Assembly: GCA_026770585.1 (NCBI GenBank)
Contig: MU648027.1
Location: forward strand, 10,359 to 21,385
Direction: 5' to 3'
DNA: 11,027 nucleotides
DNA from: Baffinella frigidus
Taxonomy: Eukaryota > Cryptophyceae > Cryptomonadales > Baffinellaceae
The notes below the pieces were generated by a model. That model had not been told where the DNA came from. It saw only the letters and a list, made by a program, of their open reading frames with translations, and ran no database searches. The position numbers were made by a program, and so were the translations under genes. Positions 6,364 through 11,027 of the stretch are shown here, piece by piece (position 1 is the stretch's first letter; each line of letters opens with the position of its first letter).

Positions 6364-6576
6364 GTAGAGCGGGTCTCTCATTAGTTGACACGATTCGGAC
6401 CTCGAAAAGCAAATTAGTAACGAACAAAATCAGTCAACTTGTGTAGTAATTTTTATTGAAATGAAGATTCTTTTTTTTACGCAATGAAAGTTACTACACA
6501 AGTTGACTGATTTTGTTCGTTACTAATTTGCTTTTCGAGGTCCGAATCGTGTCAACTAATGAGAGACCCGCTCTAC
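6364..6576. mobile_element. Long foldback with perfect 86-bp arms
   Basis: 6364-6449 and 6491-6576 are exact reverse complements over 86 bases. In the 41-base loop a further nine positions (6450-6458 with 6482-6490) pair if G-T wobbles on the plus strand are allowed. The inner arm ends are GTGTAGTAA and TTACTACAC, the same 9-mer that bounds the core of the smaller foldback family; the outer arms and loop are unrelated to them. Both sides are flanked by ACAAATTTGATTACGCG direct repeats (6312-6328 and 6575-6591). If transcribed it would give a long near-perfect hairpin RNA. Confidence 0.9.
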
Positions 6577-6601
6577 AAATTTGATTACGCGTTTTCTGGT
6601 A

Positions 6602-6641
6602 CAAATTTGATTACCCCCAGATATGGGGGTTATCAAATTTG
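6602..6641. repeat. Hairpin CAAATTTGATTACCCCC / GGGGGTTATCAAATTTG
   Basis: Stem of about 17 bp with one mismatch and a short AGATAT loop. The arm reuses the CAAATTTGATTA sequence that flanks the long foldback immediately upstream. Confidence 0.85.
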
Positions 6642-6689
6642 GGGTCTTGAAAGATCCGTTGGGAGTGAAGGTGGTGGTCTGGCGCTTTG

Positions 6690-6739
6690 TGTGAGGACCT
6701 GGAGCAGCTAGGCTAGGACGAGCCCGCCTCGGGATGGCA
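6690..6739. repeat. Inverted copy of 3044-3093
   Basis: 50 bp (TGTGAGGACCTGG... to GGGATGGCA) is the reverse complement of 3044-3093 with about two mismatches. GGTCTGGCG flanks both copies on the same side of the plus strand. Confidence 0.85.
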
Positions 6740-6827
6740 TTGGAGCCATTGCTCTATAACGGGCAGACGTCTCTTGGAATACATCATTGGAACTCAGTGT
6801 TTGACACTCTCGTCTAGTACACCCTTG

Positions 6828-7096
6828 CCCCTAACCCCGAAATCCTACCCACGAAACACGAAACCCTAACCCCTAACCCCGAAACCCTGCTCCTGAACCC
6901 CGAAACACGCAACCCTAACCCCAAAGACCTACACCCGAATCCCAGAACACGAAACCCCAACCCCGACACCCTACACCCGAATCCCGAAACACGAAACCCT
7001 AACCCCGAAACCCAAACCCCAAACCCTAAACCCCACACCCCAAACCCCAAACCCCAAACCCCCAACCCCAAACCCCAAACCCGAAATCCTCAAGCA
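6828..7096. repeat. Telomere-like array with CCCGAAACACGAAA variants
   Basis: Mixed units CCCTAAC, CCCGAAA, CACGAAA and CCCAAAC. A 26-base stretch at 6971-6996 (CTACACCCGAATCCCGAAAC, then ACGAAA) recurs exactly at 10923-10948. The array ends CCTCAAGCAGG, the same junction as the array ending at 1906. The minus-strand GFGVWGLGF frame is an artefact of the repeat. Confidence 0.9.
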
Positions 7097-7102
7097 GGGC
7101 GG

Positions 7103-7196
7103 TCAGTTCCTTTTCCATAGGAGGTTGAATAGGAGAAATTAGTAAAGGCATAGTAAATTCAATTAGGCCTCCTAACTAAATTGAAACGCTAATTAA
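7103..7196. mobile_element. Family H element, copy 2, truncated
   Basis: Matches 443-533 closely: TCAGTTCCTTTTC, AGGAGGTTGA, AGGAGAAATTAG, GGCATAGTAAATTCAATTAG and ACGCTAATTA are shared in order. Both outer arms are missing, so it cannot form the full foldback. It interrupts two telomere-like arrays (6828-7096 and 7257-7500). Confidence 0.75.
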
Positions 7197-7256
7197 CCCG
7201 AAATGCGACGACAGGTCCGCGCGAACCCTGGCGCAGGCGCAGGCCCTCCAACACAC

Positions 7257-7500
7257 GGTAAACCCTAATCCCTAAACCTTAAACCCTAACCCCCCCCCTA
7301 AACCGTAAACCAAACTCTAAACACCAACCCCTAATCCCTAAACCCTAAACCCAAAACCCTGAACTCTTAACCCTAATCCCTAGACCCTAAACCCTAAACC
7401 CCAAACCTTAAACCCTAAACCCCAAACCTTAAACCCTAAACCTTAAACCCTAAACCCTAAACTCTAAACCCTAAACCCTAAACCCTAAACCCTAAGCCTC
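7257..7500. repeat. Telomere-like CCCTAAA array
   Basis: Heptamer variants, becoming more regular CCCTAAA toward 7450-7495. Includes an eight- or nine-base C run near 7290. The following sequence, 7501-7565, is C-rich and unassigned. Confidence 0.9.
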
Positions 7501-7565
7501 AAACTCACACGCCCGCCCACAACCTGCCTGCCCCCACCCCGTTCGAATCGCGCCCCGATTTAATT

Positions 7566-7721
7566 GGCTAACGGCCTGAAAATGGGGTAGTTAGGCCTCC
7601 GGCATTGCCTAGGACCTCCTACCGTAGGCCGAGACTTTTTGGTCCTAGGATCCCTCGGCCTACGGTAGGAGGTCCTAGGCAATGCCGTATGCCTAACTAC
7701 CCCATTTTCAGGCCGTTAGCC
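7566..7721. mobile_element. Foldback element with 68-bp arms (156 bp)
   Basis: 7566-7633 and 7654-7721 are inverted copies with two mismatches around a 20-base loop (7634-7653). The arm reads GGCTAACGGCCTGAAAATGG, TTAGGC, CATTGCCTAGG, CCTACCGTAGGCCGAG. A solo arm is at 4664-4747, and partial relatives are near 1993 and 5661. Confidence 0.88.
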
Positions 7722-7815
7722 TATGAGATTGTTCAGTTTAAATACTCTCCGCCCACAGGGAATCGGAGTCGTTAGCCTTCATTCTGTAGGGAAAGCCCCA
7801 AGTCCCTATGGGAGC

Positions 7816-7871
7816 GAGTGTTTAAATTAATTTAATTTCAACATAAATTAATTTATTTTGATTAAACACTC
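7816..7871. repeat. AT-rich hairpin GAGTGTTTAA ... TTAAACACTC
   Basis: Ten-base perfect outer arms (11 with the next C-G pair). The inside holds two AAATTAATTT palindromes that can pair with one another. The flanks 7722-7815 and 7872-7975 show no gene; a CCTTTTT/AAAAAGG hairpin lies near 7910-7926. Confidence 0.8.
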
Positions 7872-7975
7872 GTCCGGATGGGGTCCGAGCAGCCTTTGTA
7901 GTACCGTAGCCTTTTTAAAAAAGGGAGTTACGCTCGCGTCCAGGTTTGTACGAGAGTGGTCACGTGGCGTACCGA

Positions 7976-8047
7976 TAATAATATTATAATAATAATAATA
8001 ATAATATTATAATATTATAATACTTATAATGATATTATCATAATATG
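7976..8047. repeat. AAT/ATT trinucleotide-rich tract
   Basis: AATAATATTATAATAATAAT and similar, with several self-complementary ATAATATTAT stretches. Bounded by CGTACC at the left and GTACGG at the right. Confidence 0.9.
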
Positions 8048-8082
8048 TACGGCTTCGTGACAATCCCCTTACACATCCTCTG

Positions 8083-8275
8083 ACCACTCGAGAATGCTGG
8101 AGGATCCTATTTACATGTGGGGTTGTACACATTTGTACCAGGATAGGGTGTTCCGACCTCTCGCCTGGACTAAGTTTGCCTAGTTACGTGACCAACCTCA
8201 CGAAAGTTACTACAAAAATGCCCACTTGTAAAAGAAAATCGTTTTAAATGGGCCCCTCTAGCATTCTCGTGTGGA
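8083..8275. mobile_element. 193-bp terminal-inverted-repeat element, family F, copy 2
   Basis: Same ends and same length as 5393-5585. The terminal stem keeps the T-T mismatch at position 6 and the G-T wobble. TTTACATGTGGG near 8110 can pair with CCCACTTGTAAA near 8221-8232 with one mismatch, a pairing weaker in copy 1. The inner CCAGG...CCTGG stem is conserved, and an A-to-G change in its hairpin leaves a wobble pair. It includes CGAAAGTTACTAC, reminiscent of the foldback core. Confidence 0.78.
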
Positions 8276-8280
8276 ACACA

Positions 8281-8321
8281 CCCACAAGATTAGGGCCCCC
8301 CCGCCCTGCCTGCCCTGTGGG
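8281..8321. repeat. Short hairpin CCCACA / TGTGGG
   Basis: A six-base stem around a C-rich loop, following the 193-bp element. Low information on its own. Confidence 0.5.
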
Positions 8322-8371
8322 TAGCTAGGCTCGAAGGGAACCTAGTGTATGGTTATGTGTCTAATCTGATT

Positions 8372-8502
8372 TCGGAACACGACAGAATCTGTCCCGCTAT
8401 CTTAGGCTCCCCACGCGGAAGGTAGGGGTGTATGTGCTATTTTAGGCATCAAATGATGCCATCTTACGCCTTTTTATCAGGACAGATTCTGGTATGTTCC
8501 GA
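8372..8502. mobile_element. Inverted-repeat element TCGGAACA ... TGTTCCGA (131 bp)
   Basis: 23-base arms (8372-8394 and 8480-8502) match except for three adjacent bases. The interior has a perfect hairpin GGCATCA-AA-TGATGCC (8445-8460) and a CCCC...GGGG pairing (8409-8428). GCTAT(C/T)TTAGGC is directly repeated inside. It is single-copy in this window. Confidence 0.7.
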
Positions 8503-8635
8503 GATGAAATTACCCACCTGCCCCCCACGCGACGATGCCTTGTGTGCCAAACACAGGTGAAAATCATTAACAAGTATTTTAAATGGTCACGTAAGGGTGT
8601 CATGGACGAGTCTTTCAGGGGGTCACAGAACGCGG

Positions 8636-8776
8636 ATGTCAATTGAAAAGAAACATTATCCAATGTTTACACCTCGTGACGAAAATGCTGATTTTTATGG
8701 ACGTGATGTTCGAATAGCAAGACGATGTACGAATCGTGATCGAAAATGTTTATTCTGCGGACGCGATCAGGTTTGA
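8636..8776 (+). pseudogene. Possible degraded coding fragment with CxxCG motif (46 codons)
   Basis: I do not recognise this with confidence. The frame is open from just after a TGA near 8559 to the TGA at 8774; the first ATG is at 8636. It contains an in-frame duplication: PRDENADFYGRD (residues 13-24) resembles NRDRKCLFCGRD (residues 33-44). The second half, RRCTNRDRKCLFCGRD, has the basic-RD-x-x-CxxCG look of the first zinc knuckle of some HNH-type nucleases, but no histidine/asparagine catalytic part follows before the stop. It may equally be a chance open frame in AT-rich sequence. Composition differs from the surrounding repeats, and no promoter or splice evidence is clear. Confidence 0.2.
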
Positions 8777-8808
8777 AACTTCTTTTTTTCTTCCAACTTC
8801 TTTTATGC

Positions 8809-8832
8809 GGCTGTTCGAAACAACGAACAGCC
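8809..8832. repeat. Hairpin GGCTGTTCG-AAACAA-CGAACAGCC
   Basis: A perfect 9-bp stem with a 6-base loop, 33 bases after the possible coding fragment and following a pyrimidine-rich stretch. Function unknown. Confidence 0.85.
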
Positions 8833-8877
8833 ACTGCAAAAGCCTCATGGGCGAGAATAGAAAGACGCAGTCGGTTT

Positions 8878-9023
8878 TTATCTCAGAAAAGGGATTTTTA
8901 AATTCGTTTTCTTAAGTCAACCCCCCTTCAAATTTGTCAACTTATGCGCAGAGAAAAGAATAAGTTGACGAATTTGTACAGTGACTTAAGAAAACGAATT
9001 TAAAAATCCCTTTTCTGAGATAA
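8878..9023. mobile_element. Foldback element with perfect 42-bp outer arms (146 bp)
   Basis: 8878-8919 and 8982-9023 are exact reverse complements (TTATCTCAGAAAAGGGATTT and onward). An inner stem CAAATTTGTCAACTTAT pairs with ATAAGTTGACGAATTTG with one T-G wobble on the plus strand. The terminal loop is about 14 bases. There is no other copy in the window. Confidence 0.88.
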
Positions 9024-9206
9024 GTTCGTGCACAAGTCATCGTTGCGTGGTCCTTCATTCTTCTTTATCACTCTCGATACAGGTCCTTAATGAGGCCCTT
9101 GAGCCTTGAGTTGAGTGATACAAAAGTCTATGAGCCTTAAGAAACGGGCCCGCCTCGGAGACAAGAGCTATTGGACCCAGGACTCCCGGTTGCATAGCAG
9201 TACGCT
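9024..9206. other. Unassigned stretch
   Basis: Mixed sequence with GAGCCTTGAG and GAGCCTTAAG motifs near 9100-9142. No gene, repeat or RNA structure could be supported. Confidence 0.5.
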
Positions 9207-9276
9207 GATCTCATGTGGAAACGGTTTTGATTTAAAACTTTGGTTTTCTGGCAATGAAAATTACTACACGAATGCG
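9207..9276. mobile_element. TTACTACAC-core foldback, arm type 1, truncated half
   Basis: GATCTCATGTGGAAACGGTT, AAAACTTTGG and GGCAATGAAAATTACTACAC (core 9-mer at 9261-9269), then GAATGC match the left half of the 585-734 copy. The match stops abruptly at GTGTACCGTATA, where a minisatellite begins, so the second arm is lost. Confidence 0.78.
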
Positions 9277-9279
9277 TGT

Positions 9280-9336
9280 ACCGTATATATACATATAAAC
9301 CGTATATACACATATATACCGTATATATACATATAA
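9280..9336. repeat. 19-bp minisatellite ACCGTATATATACATATAA, three copies
   Basis: Copies at 9280-9298, 9299-9317 and 9318-9336; the middle one differs at two positions. They sit exactly at the break of the truncated foldback. Confidence 0.92.
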
Positions 9337-9364
9337 ACACGGTTGCGGGGTCCACCCCGATTCC

Positions 9365-9511
9365 GAGCTTATCCGGGGAAACCTATTTTTCTTTCAGTTG
9401 ATGGCAACGAAAGTTACAACATAATTTTTTCTTACTGGTAATATTAAAGCATTTGTGTAGTAATTTTCGTTGCCATCAAATGAAAAACAAATGGTTTCCC
9501 CGGATAAGCTC
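9365..9511. mobile_element. Foldback element, TTACTACAC-core family, arm type 2 (147 bp)
   Basis: GAGCTTATCCGGGGAAACC at the left is the exact inverse of GGTTTCCCCGGATAAGCTC at the right; TTGATGGCAACGAAA also pairs further in. The core is in reverse orientation, with GTGTAGTAA at 9455-9463, ATTAAAGCATTTG, and central CTTACTGGTAA. The left core end has decayed to TTACAACATAA. The element abuts a (CT)n tract. Confidence 0.8.
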
Positions 9512-10033
9512 TCTCTCGCTCTCTCTTTCTCTCTCTCTCTCTCTCGTCTCCCTCTCACTCATGGTCTCGCTCACGGCCTCTCTCTCTCTCGCTCTCTCTA
9601 TCTCTCTCTCTCTCGCTCTCTCGTTCTCTCGCTCTCTCGCTCTCTCTCTCTCTCTCTCTCACGGCAAGTAACAAAGGTCTCTCTCTCTCTCGCTCGCTCG
9701 CTCTCTTTCTATCGGCAGCAACAAACGTCTCTGTCGCTCCCTCTCTCTCTCTCTTTCTCTCTCTCTCTCTAGCTCTCGCGCTCTCTCGCTCTTGCTCTTG
9801 CCCTCTCGCTCTCTCTCTCTCTCGCGCGCGCGCTCTCTCTCTCGCAGTAACAAAGGTCTCTTTCGCTTTCTCTCTCGCTCTCTCTCTCGCTCTCTCGCTC
9901 TCTCGCTCTCTCTCGCTCGCTCTCTCTCTCTCCCTCTCGCTCTCTCGGTCTCTCTCTCTCGCGCGTGCGCTCTCTCTCCCGCTCTCTCCCTCTCTCCCTC
10001 TCTCTCTCTCCCTCTCTCCCTCGGCAGTAACAA
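9512..10033. repeat. (CT)n array with recurring GGCAGTAACAAAGGTCTC motif
   Basis: CTCTCT with CGCTCT and CCCTCT variants, punctuated at about 9662, 9713, 9843 and 10023 by GGCA(A)GTAACAAAGGTCTC or near relatives (GGCAGCAACAAACGTCTC at 9713). The AAAGGTCTC end of the motif matches the reverse complement of the GA-array motif at 775-1340. Long frames on both strands give RERERE or SLSLSL and are artefacts. Confidence 0.92.
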
Positions 10034-10080
10034 AGGTCTCACACGACAGGCGGAGCCCGAGTTCGAGCTGGAATGCGAGT

Positions 10081-10560
10081 GCATGGACCCCAAGAACTAC
10101 CTCGCGTAAGCCCCTACTGCAAAGCCACAGGGGACTTGACAAAATTCTTGGACACGACACTTGAACTATTTTGCGTGCATGGACCCCAAGAAGTACCGCT
10201 CGTAAGCCCATGCCACCCTACCCCAAGAACTACCTCGCGTAAGCCCCTACCACCCTACCCCAAGAACTACCTCTCGACCCTACCCCAAGAACTACCACCA
10301 CCCTAGTTGGATAGCGAGGGGGCAAACGGAGTCCATGTGTGCATGGATCCCAAGAACTACCTCGCGTAAGCCCCTACTGCAAAGCCACAGGGGACTTCTC
10401 AAATTCTTGGACACGACACTAAACCTATTTTGCGTGCATGGACCCCAAGAAGTACCGCTCGTAAGCCCATGCCACCCTAGTCGGATAGCGAGGGGGCAAA
10501 CGGGGTCCGTGTGTGCATGGACCCCATGGACCCCAAGAACTACCTCTCGAATTTTGATGG
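10081..10560. repeat. Long tandem units built on GCATGGACCCCAAGAACTAC
   Basis: Unit 1 is 10081-10340, unit 2 is 10341-10514, and a third begins at 10515 and breaks off near 10550. Units 1 and 2 share GCAAAGCCACAGGGGACTT, TTGGACACGACACT and GGATAGCGAGGGGGCAAACG. Unit 1 holds about 84 extra bases (10221-10304) made of three shorter CCCCAAGAACTACC repeats. CCCCAAGAACTACC also recurs at 10531 and 10647, and CCCCAAGAAGTACC near 10183 and 10442. The plus-strand frames are not conserved in phase between units, so this is satellite-like rather than a repeat protein. Confidence 0.85.
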
Positions 10561-10569
10561 TGTGAAATC

Positions 10570-10795
10570 CGTGCCATGCCCTCTGCCTCTTCTTCTTCCT
10601 CTTCCTCTCCTCTTCTGTAGTACCCCCGAGCCTGATAGTGCATGGACCCCAAGAACTACCTATCGTAAGCCCCTCCCTCTTCCCCCCCCCTTCTCCGCTT
10701 CTGTATTATCCTTGAGGATACTGTCTTGTGTAGTATCCTCGATAATACTGCAGAAGAGGAGAGGGGGAGAGGAAGAAGAAGAGGGAGAGGGCACT
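10570..10795. repeat. Purine/pyrimidine foldback with nested hairpin
   Basis: Pyrimidine-rich left arm (10570-10622, CCTCTTCTTCTTCCTC and so on) and purine-rich right arm (about 10749-10795) are inverted copies with a few indels. Nested inside, 10698-10722 and 10732-10756 (CTTCTGTATTATC, GAGGATACT and the inverse) form a hairpin. AGTACC and CCTGATAG occur on both outer sides (10618-10637 and 10819-10839). Confidence 0.7.
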
Positions 10796-10894
10796 TTTGG
10801 CGAACCCGAATTCTACAATAGTACCCTCCAGCCTGATAGAGCGTTTGCGGTAATTGTTGTCCAAAAATGAGTTGAAGTTTTCAAGTTTCAATCC

Positions 10895-11027
10895 CTGACC
10901 CCTAAACCCCAAACCCTAAACCCTACACCCGAATCCCGAAACACGAAATCCTAACCCCAAAACTCCACAAACCCCAAACCCCAAAACCCAAACCCCAAAC
11001 CCCCAAAAAACCAAAAAATCAAAACCC
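10895..11027. repeat. Telomere-like CCCTAAA/CCCCAAA array, continues past window end
   Basis: CCCTAAACCCCAAACCC variants. 10923-10948 matches 6971-6996 exactly over 26 bases. Toward the end the units become CCCCAAA and CCAAAAA, with no long uninterrupted CCCTAAA run, so this is not evidently a chromosome tip. Confidence 0.88.

Noticed and set aside
7540-7560. GTTCGAATC resembling a tRNA T-loop
   Set aside because: The flanking bases do not form a T-stem, and no acceptor, D or anticodon arm fits upstream.
7910-7926. Hairpin with T-run resembling an intrinsic terminator
   Set aside because: The stem itself is only A/T plus two G-C pairs, the DNA is eukaryotic in character, and no gene lies upstream.
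9555-10211. Minus-strand frame of 218 codons, arginine/glutamate-rich
   Set aside because: It is a CT microsatellite read backwards, with no conserved domain. Frame changes at each interspersed motif show no coding constraint.
10895-11027. True chromosome end
   Set aside because: Units are mixed CCCCAAA, CCCTAAA and CCAAAAA without a long regular CCCTAAA run, and similar degenerate arrays occur inside the window.

Overview
This window looks like gene-poor, repeat-saturated nuclear DNA from a eukaryote. Degenerate CCCTAAA-type telomere-like arrays occur at six or more places, long (TA)n and (GA/CT)n microsatellites are frequent, and inverted-repeat elements of about 130-165 bp are inserted throughout. 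TTTAGGG-type telomere repeats are typical of land plants, many algae and some other protists; the sequence does not let me choose among them. I see no convincing intact protein-coding gene, no tRNA or rRNA, no CRISPR array and no bacterial operon. The open frames that exist are translations of low-complexity arrays (poly-SL, RERE, IYIY or GFGV peptides) or frames that happen to cross inverted-repeat elements.

Layout. 1-190: (TA)n. 262-734: three inverted-repeat elements in a row. 775-1340: a (GA)n array punctuated by 13 copies of a roughly 21-base motif. 1381-1906: telomere-like DNA with an exact 49-bp higher-order period that ends in eight perfect CCCTCAA units. 1993-2496: inverted repeats, including a second copy of the 262-408 element. 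2514-3153: a (CT)n tract, then GC-rich tandem and duplicated blocks, including a 16-bp minisatellite. 3200-3904: foldback elements flanking 450 bp of unassigned sequence. 4008-4180: a palindrome, (TA)n and (GA)n. 4198-4996: short repeats, a solo foldback arm and a CCCGGAA array. 5062-5725: G-rich repeats, the first copy of a 193-bp terminal-inverted-repeat element, and hairpins. 5863-6641: a foldback, a 29-bp minisatellite, and a hairpin with perfect 86-bp arms. 6828-7500: telomere-like arrays interrupted by one element. 7566-8502: further foldbacks and the second 193-bp element. 8636-8776: a possible degraded coding fragment. 8878-9511: foldbacks. 9512-10033: a (CT)n array with an interspersed motif. 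10081-11027: long tandem units, a purine/pyrimidine foldback and another telomere-like array.

The most interesting content is the set of foldback families. One set has a conserved core of about 62 nt, with TTACTACAC at one end and GTGTAGTAA near the other, carried between two different kinds of outer arm. A second family (262-408 and 2357-2496) keeps its long closing stem, including an unpaired G-G position, and an internal hairpin whose stem sequence changed on both sides. That pattern is expected of a structured RNA or of DNA selected for secondary structure. A third family is present as two copies of exactly 193 bp. None has any visible coding capacity, so if they are mobile they are non-autonomous (MITE or foldback type), and whatever mobilised them is outside the window.
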